A stretch of 13,475 nt of DNA, taken from assembly GCA_910585255.1 (NCBI GenBank), contig CAJUEI010000093.1, positions 1 to 13,475 of the forward strand, given 5' to 3'. A program made the translations under genes and the position numbers. This stretch comes from an uncultured Lachnospiraceae bacterium (GTDB lineage Bacteria; Bacillota; Clostridia; Lachnospirales; Lachnospiraceae). How positions within the stretch are numbered: position 1 is the stretch's first letter; every line of letters begins with the position of its first letter. Below, one piece after another: positions 5,815-12,980 of the stretch. Below the pieces are notes generated by a model. It saw only the letters and a list, made by a program, of their open reading frames with translations, had not been told where the DNA came from and made no database searches.

Positions 5815-6498
5815 ATGAAAAGAATATTAATTGTTGAGGATGACAGGGATTTAAGTCATGGGCTTTGTATGGCTTTAAGGGATCAGGAAGTAGAGATTGT
5901 GCAGGCTTATGATCTGAAGAGTGCGGCGTGTCAGTTAAAGGAGGAGATGGATTTGATTTTGCTGGATGTCAATCTGCCGGATGGGAATGGACTGCAGTTT
6001 TTGGAGCAGGTGCGGAAGCAGAGTGAAATTCCGATTATTCTTTTAACGGCGAACGATACAGAGCTGGATGTAGTGATGGGGCTGGAAAACGGTGCAGATG
6101 ATTATATTACAAAGCCGTTTAGTTTGGCAATTTTAAGGGCACGGGTCGGGGCACAGCTAAGACGGGCAAAAACAGTAAAACAATATAAGATAGAGATCGA
6201 TTCTTATTCTTTTGACTTTGAAAAGATGGAGTTTAAAAAGGATGGAACTTTGATTGGATTGAGTAAAACGGAGCAAAAATTGCTTCGTTTATTTGTAGAA
6301 AATCGAGGAGTTACGCTGACACGGAATTTTTTGGTGGATCGGATTTGGACAGATGGGGAAGAGTATGTGGATGAAAATGCACTTTCGGTTACAGTAAAGA
6401 GGCTGAGGGACAAATTAGATGCAGGAGGATATATTAAGACGGTTTATGGGGTAGGGTATGTTTGGAAAAAGCAACAGGTAAATGCAGGAAAGGGATAG
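5815..6498 (+). CDS. OmpR/PhoB-family response regulator
   Basis: Two-component response regulator, 227 residues from ATG 5815. The receiver domain (1-115) has the acidic pair D9/D10 (VEDD), phospho-acceptor D51 (LILLDVNLPDG), the switch threonine (LLTAND) and the conserved lysine in YITKPF. The winged-helix DNA-binding domain covers about 130-222 and ends in the family pattern VKRLRDKL...IKTVYGVGYVWK. The frame could start at ATG 5788 behind GGGGG, adding nine residues, but the core begins at MKRILIVEDD, so 5815 is preferred. The stop is six bases before the kinase ATG and the pair is certainly one operon. The protein resembles BceR-like regulators that often control ABC transporters, but no transporter is present in the window. 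Target genes are unknown. Confidence 0.92.
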   Translation: MKRILIVEDDRDLSHGLCMALRDQEVEIVQAYDLKSAACQLKEEMDLILLDVNLPDGNGLQFLEQVRKQSEIPIILLTANDTELDVVMGLENGADDYITKPFSLAILRARVGAQLRRAKTVKQYKIEIDSYSFDFEKMEFKKDGTLIGLSKTEQKLLRLFVENRGVTLTRNFLVDRIWTDGEEYVDENALSVTVKRLRDKLDAGGYIKTVYGVGYVWKKQQVNAGKG

Positions 6499-6504
6499 GT
6501 GCAT

Positions 6505-7428
6505 ATGTGGTATTTTTATAATAAATGTGATAGGATTGTTTTGATTTTGGCAGGGTTTCTATTTTTGTCTGCAGTGGGGTTTGTCTGTTGGGATCGCTAT
6601 CGGATTCGCTGTATGGTGATGCGGATGAATCAGATGTTAGAGGCGGCGATTGCGGGAACGTTTTCGGAAACCTTATTTGATGAAAGTGTATTGTCTTCTT
6701 TAGAAAGCAGGCTGGCAGGGTATCTGTCGGCGGCTTTTGTTTCTTCCCGCAATTTAGCAAAGGAGAAAGAAAAAATAAAAGAACTGGTGGCGGATATTTC
6801 GCATCAGACCAAGACGCCGATTGCCAATATTCTTTTATATGCACAGCTTTTGGAGGAACAGGAATTGTCGGAGGAGAACCGGCAGTGTGTAAAGGCACTT
6901 TTCGGACAGGCGGAGAAGCTGAAATTTTTAATTGCTTCTTTGGTAAAGCTTTCCCGGTTGGAGACAGGAGTTTTTGTGCTGTATCCGATTCGGCAGAGAT
7001 TGGATTCTATATTGGAGGAGATTTCGGTGCAGTTTGCCCTTCAGGCAGAGGGAAAAGGGGTTCAGTTCTGGGTGGAAGAGACAGAGGAAGAGGCAGTATT
7101 TGATAAAAAGTGGACGATGGAGGCACTTGGAAATCTGGTGGATAATGCGATAAAGTATACTGCGGCAGGGGGGGAGGTACGAGTATCGGTAGAGAGATAC
7201 GAATTATTTTGCCGGGTGATTGTATCAGACAGCGGGATAGGGATTCGGGAAGAGGAATATGCAAAGGTATTTGGGCGGTTTTATCGTTCGGCTTCGGTTT
7301 GTGAGACAGAGGGAGTGGGGATAGGGTTATATTTGACCAGACAGATTCTTTTGGAGGAGGGCGGATACTTAAAGATTGCTTCTAAGGAAGGGGTAGGGAC
7401 GCAGATTTCTATGTTTTTGCCTAGATAA
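6505..7428 (+). CDS. Sensor histidine kinase with one membrane segment
   Basis: Membrane-bound HisKA/HATPase kinase, 307 residues, partner of the upstream response regulator. A short N-terminus is followed by one TM segment (about 11-29, VLILAGFLFLSAVGFVCW), a linker and the DHp helix with the phospho-acceptor H100 in ADISHQTKTPIANI. The ATPase domain has the N box LGNLVDNAIKY (N214), G1 DSGIGI (242-247), F box FGRFYRS (256-262) and G2 GVGIGLYLTR (270-279). There is no extracellular sensor domain and only one TM helix, so any signal must be sensed in the membrane, in the cytoplasm or through a partner protein; the SHOCT protein upstream is a candidate. GTG 6499 directly follows the upstream stop, but ATG 6505 is better spaced (about ten bases) from AGGAAAGGG. 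Confidence 0.92.
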   Translation: MWYFYNKCDRIVLILAGFLFLSAVGFVCWDRYRIRCMVMRMNQMLEAAIAGTFSETLFDESVLSSLESRLAGYLSAAFVSSRNLAKEKEKIKELVADISHQTKTPIANILLYAQLLEEQELSEENRQCVKALFGQAEKLKFLIASLVKLSRLETGVFVLYPIRQRLDSILEEISVQFALQAEGKGVQFWVEETEEEAVFDKKWTMEALGNLVDNAIKYTAAGGEVRVSVERYELFCRVIVSDSGIGIREEEYAKVFGRFYRSASVCETEGVGIGLYLTRQILLEEGGYLKIASKEGVGTQISMFLPR

Positions 7429-7456
7429 GTAAGGAGAGAAGGTTTGGAACATACGG

Positions 7457-7508
7457 CTGATAATTATTCTTGCATAACCGATATATTAAAAGTATAATAA
7501 ATTATCAG
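7457..7508 (+). promoter_or_regulatory. luxS promoter enclosed by an inverted repeat
   Basis: TTGCAT (7470-7475), 17-base spacer, TATAAT (7493-7498) form a good promoter 46 bases before the luxS start. The whole promoter is bracketed by perfect 9-bp inverted arms, CTGATAATT (7457-7465) and AATTATCAG (7500-7508). The right arm overlaps the expected transcription start. A dimeric repressor binding both arms could shut the promoter by looping or occlusion; the regulator is unknown. Confidence 0.65.
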
Positions 7509-7543
7509 GGACAGGAAAATTTTTAGAAAGGTTGGTAGAAGGA

Positions 7544-8023
7544 ATGGAAAAGATTGCTAGTTTTACAGTAAATCATTTAGATTTGCTGACTGGTGTTTAT
7601 GTTTCACGAAAGGATTATGTGGGGAAAGAGGTATTGACTACATTTGACTTAAGAATGACCAGACCAAATGTAGAACCTGTTATGGGTACGGCGGCGATTC
7701 ATGCATTAGAACATCTCTGTGCTACTTTTCTGCGGAATGATTCGGAGTGGAAAGAGAGAGTGATTTATTTTGGACCGATGGGATGCCGGACGGGGTGCTA
7801 TTTGATTTTGGCTGGGGATTTAGAGGCAGCAGATATTTTGGATCTGCTTCGAAGAATGTTTTGTTTTGTTATTGATTTTCAGGGAGAAATTCCGGGGGCT
7901 TCGGCAAGAGACTGCGGAAATTATCTGGATATGAATCTTTCTATGGCACAGTACTATGCAAGAAAGTATAGGCAGGAGGTGCTTGAACAAGCAACTGCTG
8001 AGAGGATGTGTTATCCGAAATAG
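7544..8023 (+). CDS. luxS: S-ribosylhomocysteine lyase
   Basis: LuxS, 159 residues: cleaves S-ribosylhomocysteine to homocysteine and DPD, the precursor of AI-2, in the activated methyl cycle of the cytoplasm. The metal site is intact: H53 and H57 in HALEH, C124 in ARDCGNYLDMNL, with E56 and the catalytic cysteine C81 in GPMGCRTG. Length is normal. The frame is open from TTG 7532, but ATG 7544 gives the conserved start MEKIASFTVNH and has AGAAAGG about 12 bases upstream, a rather long gap. It has its own promoter inside an inverted repeat. No pfs (SAH/MTA nucleosidase) gene is adjacent. Only 34 bases and no obvious terminator separate it from mutY. Confidence 0.96.
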   Translation: MEKIASFTVNHLDLLTGVYVSRKDYVGKEVLTTFDLRMTRPNVEPVMGTAAIHALEHLCATFLRNDSEWKERVIYFGPMGCRTGCYLILAGDLEAADILDLLRRMFCFVIDFQGEIPGASARDCGNYLDMNLSMAQYYARKYRQEVLEQATAERMCYPK

Positions 8024-8057
8024 TCGAATTTTAAGATAGAGTGAGTGAAAGAGAAAG

Positions 8058-9215
8058 ATGGAAGAAAAGGAACAGATACAGAAGGATTTGAAGTCAATCG
8101 AGAAAAAGCCGGGAGAACGAGTAGAATATATGACGCCGTTTTTATTGGATTGGTTTAGCAGACAGGCTCGGATTCTTCCATGGAGAACCAATCCGAAGCC
8201 TTATTATGTATGGGTATCGGAGATTATGCTGCAGCAGACAAGGGTAGAAGCAGTCAAACCTTATTTTTCTAGGTTTATTCATACTTTGCCGGATATTCGT
8301 GCTTTAGCTGAGTGTGAGGAAGACATGCTTTTTAAACTTTGGGAAGGGCTAGGATATTATAACCGGGTACGAAATCTGCAGAAGGCAGCTAAAGTAGTGA
8401 TGGAACGATATCAGGGGGAGCTTCCGGCAGATTATCCGGCTTTGCTTGAGCTTCCTGGAGTGGGATCGTATACGGCAGGGGCGATTGCTTCGATCGCTTA
8501 TCAGATTCCGGTTCCGGCTGTGGATGGAAATGTGCTTCGGGTAATGGCTCGGCTGACGGAGAACTATGAGGATATTGCAAAGGTATCGGTAAAGAAGCAG
8601 ACAGAGGAATTGTTAAAGAAACATATGCCCAAGGAAAATGCCGGTGCTTTTAATCAGGCTTTGATGGAATTAGGGGCGTTGATCTGTCTGCCAAACGGGG
8701 AACCGAAGTGTGGGGAATGTCCGGTTCAGGAGTGCTGTCTTGCCTGTAAACGGGGAGTAGTGACAGAGCTTCCGGTTAAGGCAAAGAAGAAGGCACGGCG
8801 GACAGAAGAGAAAACCATATTTGTAATTCGTTTAGCAGATGGAACCGTGGTGCTTCACAGACGGGCGGAGAACGGACTTTTAGCCGGAATGTATGAATTC
8901 CCCAATGTGCCGGAAAAGCTGGATATTCTAGAGGCACAGGAAGTTTTAAGAAATTGGGGAATTGCAGTGCAGTCGATTTTGCCGATAGAAGAAGCAAAAC
9001 ATATTTTTTCCCATGTGGAATGGAAGATGAGAGGATATCTGGTGGAAGCACAGAGGGAGGAGCGGCAGCAGGATTTAGCTGGAATTTTTAATTCTAAGAT
9101 TGCGGAAACAGGAGTATTTCGGGCAAAGCCAGAGTTAGAATGGATTTCGGCAGAACGTGTGCAGGCTGAGATAGCAATTCCTTCTGCATTTGCTGCTTTT
9201 TTAAAATATATTTGA
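8058..9215 (+). CDS. mutY: A/G-specific adenine DNA glycosylase
   Basis: MutY, 385 residues: removes adenine opposite 8-oxoguanine or guanine in base-excision repair. Catalytic E55 lies in SEIMLQQTRV, the helix-hairpin-helix is LPGVGSYTAGAI (132-143), and the catalytic aspartate is D156 in VDGNVLRV. The iron-sulfur cysteines are C210, C218, C221 and C227, giving spacing C-x7-C-x2-C-x5-C, one residue longer in the first gap than the E. coli pattern. The C-terminal NUDIX-like domain (about 250-385) recognises 8-oxoG. An N-terminal tail of about 24 charged residues precedes the family core; the ATG at 8058 has AAAGAGAAAG before it, and a later start (for example M25) cannot be excluded. Functionally it fits the oxidative-damage theme with the SOD-like protein. 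Confidence 0.95.
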   Translation: MEEKEQIQKDLKSIEKKPGERVEYMTPFLLDWFSRQARILPWRTNPKPYYVWVSEIMLQQTRVEAVKPYFSRFIHTLPDIRALAECEEDMLFKLWEGLGYYNRVRNLQKAAKVVMERYQGELPADYPALLELPGVGSYTAGAIASIAYQIPVPAVDGNVLRVMARLTENYEDIAKVSVKKQTEELLKKHMPKENAGAFNQALMELGALICLPNGEPKCGECPVQECCLACKRGVVTELPVKAKKKARRTEEKTIFVIRLADGTVVLHRRAENGLLAGMYEFPNVPEKLDILEAQEVLRNWGIAVQSILPIEEAKHIFSHVEWKMRGYLVEAQREERQQDLAGIFNSKIAETGVFRAKPELEWISAERVQAEIAIPSAFAAFLKYI

Positions 9216-9216
9216 A

Positions 9217-10221
9217 ATGGTTAGAAAGATGAATTTGGAACTGTTAGAAAAATTAAAACAGATTACACCGGAAGAACAGCAGATTTTGGACGGGTGCGGA
9301 GGGATTGAGAAGGGGCGTTATACCGATCAGGCAGATTTTACGATTGTCAGTAAAAAGATGCTGGAAAAGGGAAAATTAGTGGATATTCGTACCCACACCC
9401 GATTTATTGAATTTCCCAGGCATAAGCATGATTATATTGAGATTATCTATATGTGTTCCGGGAAAACGGTGCATTGGATTAATGGGGAAACAAAAGTGGT
9501 ATTGGAGGCAGGGGATTTGCTCTTTTTAAATCAGCATGCATTTCATGCGATTGAAGCGGCAGATTGGGGGGATATTGCCATTAATTTTATCGTGCTGCCG
9601 GAATTTTTTGATGTGGCTTATGCGATGTTGGAGGGGGAGAATCCGCTTCGAAATTTTATTGTAAATGCACTTTGTCAGAATACAGGACAGGCGGATTATC
9701 TGCATTTTATGGTAGCGGATATTCTTCCGGTACAGAATTTAATTGAAAATTTAATCTGGGCTTTATGGGAGAATTCGGATTCCGTTGGAAAGATTCTTTC
9801 GACTACAATGGGGCTTTTATTTTTAAATCTGCTGCATTATACAGATAAGATTGTACAAAATTGTGAAAATCAGAGAGAAAATAAATTGGTGATGGCTGCT
9901 CTTCGTCTGATTGAGGAAGATTATCAAAATGCGAATCTGACTGATTTGGCAAAACAGATGGAAGAGCCTTTGTATAGTTACAGTCGGATTATCAGAAAAA
10001 AGACAGGAGCGGCTTTTAAGGAGCTGCTGCTTCGAAAGCGAATGGATAAGGCAGAACAACTTTTAATAGAGACACGGCTTTCGGTTTCTGATATTATTTT
10101 AGCAGTTGGGTATGATAATACCAGCTATTTTTATCGGGTATTCCGGGAGAGATATGGAATGAGTCCAAGGGAATACCGGGAGAGACGGACAGAAAATGTC
10201 AAAACGACATTTACTGAATAA
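9217..10221 (+). CDS. AraC-family regulator with N-terminal cupin domain
   Basis: Transcription regulator, 334 residues. An N-terminal AraC-type cupin (about 45-135; FPRHKHDYIEIIYMCSGK, then LEAGDLLFLNQHAFHAI) is expected to bind a small ligand, often a sugar. The C-terminal about 100 residues hold two HTH motifs, LTDLAKQMEEPLYSYSRIIR and VSDIILAVGYDNTSYFYRVF, ending in the family signature RERYGMSPREYR. ATG 9217 starts one base after the mutY stop; ATG 9229 (MNLELLEKLKQITPEE) is an equal alternative. galE follows after 22 bases, so regulation of galE or of other sugar genes elsewhere is plausible, but no target site could be recognised. The ligand is unknown. Confidence 0.9.
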   Translation: MVRKMNLELLEKLKQITPEEQQILDGCGGIEKGRYTDQADFTIVSKKMLEKGKLVDIRTHTRFIEFPRHKHDYIEIIYMCSGKTVHWINGETKVVLEAGDLLFLNQHAFHAIEAADWGDIAINFIVLPEFFDVAYAMLEGENPLRNFIVNALCQNTGQADYLHFMVADILPVQNLIENLIWALWENSDSVGKILSTTMGLLFLNLLHYTDKIVQNCENQRENKLVMAALRLIEEDYQNANLTDLAKQMEEPLYSYSRIIRKKTGAAFKELLLRKRMDKAEQLLIETRLSVSDIILAVGYDNTSYFYRVFRERYGMSPREYRERRTENVKTTFTE

Positions 10222-10243
10222 AAAGAAAGGTGGAAAAGGATTT

Positions 10244-11260
10244 ATGGCAGTATTAGTAACAGGAGGTGCCGGATATATCGGTACCCATACCGTAGTGGAG
10301 TTGCAGCAGGCAGGATATGAGGTTGTAGTGGTGGATAATCTTTCTAATGCCAGTGAGAAGGCATTAAAGAGAGTAGAAGCGATTACCGGAAAGCCCGTTA
10401 CCTTTTATAAGGTGGATATTTTGGATCGAGAGGGTTTGGAAGAGGTGTTTGCAAAAGAAAAGATTGATTCTTGTATTCATTTTGCCGGGTTAAAGGCAGT
10501 TGGAGAATCCGTGCAGAAGCCATGGGAATATTATCAGAACAATATTGCAGGAACACTGACGCTTGTGGATGTAATGCGGAAGCATCAGGTAAAGAATATT
10601 ATCTTTTCTTCTTCGGCTACCGTATATGGGAATCCGGCATTTATTCCGATTACAGAGGAGTGTCCAAAGGGACAGTGTACCAATCCTTATGGATGGACTA
10701 AATCTATGTTGGAGCAGATTTTAACGGATATGCAGAAGGCAGATCCAGAGTGGAATGTTATTTTGCTTCGGTATTTTAATCCGATTGGTGCACATAAGAG
10801 CGGAACGATGGGAGAGAATCCAAACGGAATTCCAAATAATCTGATGCCTTATATTACACAGGTAGCAGTCGGAAAGTTAAAGGAGCTTAGTGTATTTGGA
10901 GATGACTATGATACACCGGATGGAACAGGAGTGCGGGATTATATTCATGTGGTGGATTTGGCGATTGGGCATGTAAAAGCGTTAAAGAAGATCGAAGAAG
11001 GTGCAGGACTGTGCATCTATAATTTGGGAACCGGTGTTGGATATAGTGTATTGGATATTGTGAAAAACTTTGAGAAGGCAAGCGGTGTAACGATTCCTTA
11101 TGTAATAAAGGGCAGAAGAGCCGGTGATATTGCAACCTGTTATGCCGATGCTTCTAAGGCAGAAAAGGAATTAGGCTGGAAAGCAGAGCGGGACGTGCTG
11201 GAGATGTGTGAGGATTCCTGGAGATGGCAGAAGAATAATCCAAACGGTTATGAGGAGTAA
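10244..11260 (+). CDS. galE: UDP-glucose 4-epimerase
   Basis: GalE, 338 residues: interconverts UDP-glucose and UDP-galactose with tightly bound NAD in the Leloir pathway and supplies galactosyl units for surface polysaccharides. The NAD-binding GGAGYIG is at 7-13, D31 begins the loop after the second strand, S124 is in SSSATVYG, and the catalytic pair is Y149/K153 in NPYGWTK, numerically the same as in E. coli GalE. RYFNPIGAH and DGTGVRDYIHV are further family blocks. ATG 10244 is chosen because it begins the Rossmann strand (MAVLVTGG) and has AAAAGGA before it; the in-frame ATG at 10196 lies inside the upstream gene. No galK or galT is nearby. Confidence 0.97.
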   Translation: MAVLVTGGAGYIGTHTVVELQQAGYEVVVVDNLSNASEKALKRVEAITGKPVTFYKVDILDREGLEEVFAKEKIDSCIHFAGLKAVGESVQKPWEYYQNNIAGTLTLVDVMRKHQVKNIIFSSSATVYGNPAFIPITEECPKGQCTNPYGWTKSMLEQILTDMQKADPEWNVILLRYFNPIGAHKSGTMGENPNGIPNNLMPYITQVAVGKLKELSVFGDDYDTPDGTGVRDYIHVVDLAIGHVKALKKIEEGAGLCIYNLGTGVGYSVLDIVKNFEKASGVTIPYVIKGRRAGDIATCYADASKAEKELGWKAERDVLEMCEDSWRWQKNNPNGYEE

Positions 11261-11294
11261 ATTATAGTTTAGTGGTTTGCAGAGAGGAGAGCAT

Positions 11295-11744
11295 ATGTCT
11301 AGAATTGATGAGGTCAGGGCACAGATGATGCAAGCGATGAAAGAGCATAAAAAAGAGAGAAAGGACGCATTATCTGCACTTTTAACGGCACTTAAAAATA
11401 AAGCGATTGATAAAAGAGAGGATTTAACAGCAGAAGAAGAAAATGCCGTTGTATTAAAAGAGATAAAAGCATTAAAAGAAACCTTGGAATTAACTCCGGC
11501 AAATCGGACAGATATTGTAGAGGAGTGTAAATTTCGGATTTCTGTATTAGAGGAATTCGCCCCTGAGATGATGGGAGAAGAGGAAATTAAAACAGCAGTG
11601 AAAGAGGTGCTGGATGAGTTGGGAGTTACTCAGCCATCGGTTCAGGACAAGGGAAAAATTATGAAAGCACTTATGCCAAAAGTTAAGGGAAAAGCAGACG
11701 GAAAGCTGGTAAGTGAGGTTTTGGCTGGGATGCTTGCAGAATGA
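11295..11744 (+). CDS. yqeY: GatB/YqeY domain protein
   Basis: YqeY family, 149 residues, close to the normal length. The helical protein (start MSRIDEVRAQMMQAMKEHKK, end LVSEVLAGMLAE) resembles the C-terminal tRNA-contacting domain of the amidotransferase subunit GatB, which suggests RNA or tRNA binding; the cellular role is unclear. The family motifs VLKEIKALKETLE, ILEEF-type (VLEEFAPEMMGEEEI) and KGKIMKALMPKVKGKADGK are present. ATG 11295 has GAGGAG about six bases upstream and is preferred over 11277. It ends the mutY-araC-galE-yqeY series; foldback element D lies about 70 bases downstream. Confidence 0.92.
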   Translation: MSRIDEVRAQMMQAMKEHKKERKDALSALLTALKNKAIDKREDLTAEEENAVVLKEIKALKETLELTPANRTDIVEECKFRISVLEEFAPEMMGEEEIKTAVKEVLDELGVTQPSVQDKGKIMKALMPKVKGKADGKLVSEVLAGMLAE

Positions 11745-11811
11745 TTGGGTGAAAAAGGTTTTGTTTGAGATTGATTTTTGTTTGTGATTTAGGAGGGGGG
11801 TGATTTGGAGA

Positions 11812-11956
11812 GGACGCTGGCAGCATAGGAACTTTCTTTGCTGGGACCGCTTTCGCTGAAACTTCCTCGCAGCGACACATAAGGTGCGAAAGTACCGCAC
11901 CTAAGTGCCGGCGGGAAGCCATGTCCCTGCAAAGAAAGTTCCTATGCTGCCAGCTG
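11812..11956. repeat. Foldback element D: long-arm nested inverted repeat
   Basis: Perfect inverted arms of 26 bp (11816-11841 with 11929-11954) are extended, after one mismatch, by GGGAC/GTCCC (11843-11847, 11923-11927). Inside are CTTCC-T-CGC with GCG-GGAAG and a loop hairpin AGGTGCG/CGCACCT (about 11882-11902). The left border is GAGGACGCT, and AGCTGTTTCTTTC follows the right arm. These borders match those of element A (GAGGACGCT, GGCTGTCTTTTCC), while the arm sequences are unrelated. It lies downstream of yqeY and could serve as a terminator; the similarity of borders with different arms suggests a defined element type. Confidence 0.85.
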
Positions 11957-11966
11957 TTTCTTTCTT

Positions 11967-12083
11967 AAAGGATATGGATATCGTGCACTGCATGACATAG
12001 AGGTTTTCATAGGAAGGACAGAGATAGCTGTAATAGAGGAAAAGGATAAATTTCAACTTGTTACAGTGTGGGCATACAAATGA
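11967..12083 (+). pseudogene. Possible C-terminal gene remnant
   Basis: A 38-codon open stretch without a start codon, reading KGYGYRALHDIEVFIGRTEI and ending FQLVTVWAYK before TGA 12081. The composition looks like alternating beta strands and is protein-like, and the frame continues open for several codons upstream into the right arm of foldback D. It may be the tail of a gene truncated by insertion or deletion at that element. Length alone is not significant, the family is not recognised, and the opposite strand is also open over much of it. Confidence 0.25.
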
Positions 12084-12086
12084 TGG

Positions 12087-12110
12087 AAAAAGCAGAACCT
12101 TTGCTTTTTT
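12087..12110. terminator. Bidirectional terminator between yqeY region and the Rpn pseudogene
   Basis: AAAAAGCA (12087-12094) pairs with TGCTTTTT (12102-12109) over a seven-base loop, with A and T tracts on both sides, so it can work in both directions. It lies 21 bases beyond the end of the minus-strand pseudogene, as expected for its terminator. Confidence 0.6.
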
Positions 12111-12130
12111 GCTAAAATAAATACAATATG

Positions 12131-12713
12131 TTATTGTTCATTTTTTAAATACAAAATTTGTTTTATTGATAAACCAGATATTCTGGCGGTTACATTTGTA
12201 TCAAAATTTTCTAAAAGCATATTTTTGGCGATTCTAAAAGCTTCTTCTTGTTTTCCACGTTCCTTTGCTTCCAATATAAGCTGATTATGATCGAAGATCG
12301 CTTTTTCCCTGGCTTCATATTCTAATCGTTTTTCTTTATCCTGACTAATGATCTGCAGTTGTTGGTAGGCACGGCTAATATAAGGATTCTTTTCTGCTAA
12401 CATATCAAATTCCTCCTTTCGTTCGGCATTAATAAACTTTGCACATAGCAAAATGTCACTGCTGTCTTAATTCAGCAAGTTGAATTTCAATATCAATTTC
12501 AGTAAGGTTATTCATTAAGATTCTTACATCCAGAATTCCTTGTTTTTCATTTTCATGTAGTTTTCGAAGATTGGTGTTTAAAAGGCGAGTTTCTTTTATC
12601 TCATTTGGAGCAAGTTTTAAAATGGCTGATAAAAATCCTATTCGAGTCATTTCGTCAGTCGTAGTTTCTTTAAAAGCAAAATCGACTTTAGGTTTCATTA
12701 AAAAATCTGACAT
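12131..12713 (-). pseudogene. Rpn-family PD-(D/E)XK nuclease, broken by internal deletion
   Basis: Remains of an Rpn/PDDEXK-family nuclease of the type common and multicopy in gut Clostridia (recombination-promoting nuclease, formerly called a transposase). The N-terminal piece (12713 to 12456, 85 residues) starts MSDFLMKPKVDFAFKE behind an excellent site, AGAGGAGG, and keeps the catalytic pattern D62 (GILDVRI) with E76 and Q78 (EIDIEIQ). It then ends early after LAEL. The second piece resumes in another frame with DILLCAKFINAE and runs to 12131 (SIKQILYLKNEQ), containing the usual tail EKRLEYEAREKAIFDHNQ. Family members run to roughly 300 residues, so about 100 residues of the middle are missing and the frame is shifted at the junction near 12460-12475. 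Probably non-functional, although a short N-terminal nuclease fragment could still be translated. Confidence 0.8.
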
Positions 12714-12837
12714 ATATTCCTCCTCTAATTCTGCAATTTTGGCATTGTCCTGAAATGATTTAAACTTGGTGTTATGTTAAGAAAAAATGTAACTTTTTGA
12801 TTTTTGAAAAATAAAAATACCAACTTTCTCTTTTTAT

Positions 12838-12845
12838 GGTATAAT
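12838..12845 (+). promoter_or_regulatory. Extended -10 promoter of the XRE regulator
   Basis: TGGTATAAT (12837-12845) is a consensus -10 with the extended TG motif; no good -35 is seen 17 bases upstream. It lies 135 bases before the XRE gene. The GGTATAA within it (12838-12844) is the same core found in the downstream inverted repeat, so an autoregulator could cover the promoter itself. Confidence 0.6.
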
Positions 12846-12881
12846 TTAAGCGGCAAAATAAAAATTTACAAGAAAAGGGAT

Positions 12882-12938
12882 ATGCTTGTATTTATCTACC
12901 ACTTATTATACCTTAAAAATTCTATTTTTAAGGTATAA
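12882..12938 (+). CDS. Possible 18-residue hydrophobic peptide
   Basis: ATG 12882, just behind AAAAGGG (spacing only about two bases), reads MLVFIYHLLYLKNSIFKV and stops at TAA 12936-12938, exactly at the end of the palindrome. It sits between the promoter and the XRE regulator gene. A short hydrophobic peptide next to an Rgg-like regulator recalls peptide pheromone circuits, but the coding sequence is partly dictated by the palindrome and the start site is poor, so this is speculative. Confidence 0.25.
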   Translation: MLVFIYHLLYLKNSIFKV

Positions 12939-12959
12939 ACTGAATAATATAAGGTACAA
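12906..12959. promoter_or_regulatory. Operator-like palindrome plus extra half-site
   Basis: TTATACCTTAAAAAT (12906-12920) and ATTTTTAAGGTATAA (12924-12938) are perfect 15-bp arms around TCT. A further TAAGGTACAA (12950-12959) repeats the right half-site TAAGGTATAA (12929-12938) exactly 21 bp, two helical turns, downstream. There is no T tract after the stem, so it is not a standard terminator. It ends 22 bases before the XRE start. Best read as an operator cluster for autoregulation or as a 5'-UTR hairpin. Confidence 0.6.
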
Positions 12960-12980
12960 GATGATAAACGGGAGGAATAT

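Noticed and set aside
11967..12083. Minus-strand reading containing CPHC, a zinc-ribbon-like start
   Set aside because: Only one cysteine pair is close together and the rest is rich in Tyr, Leu and Phe without a ribbon partner; the plus-strand reading is more protein-like, though both are weak.
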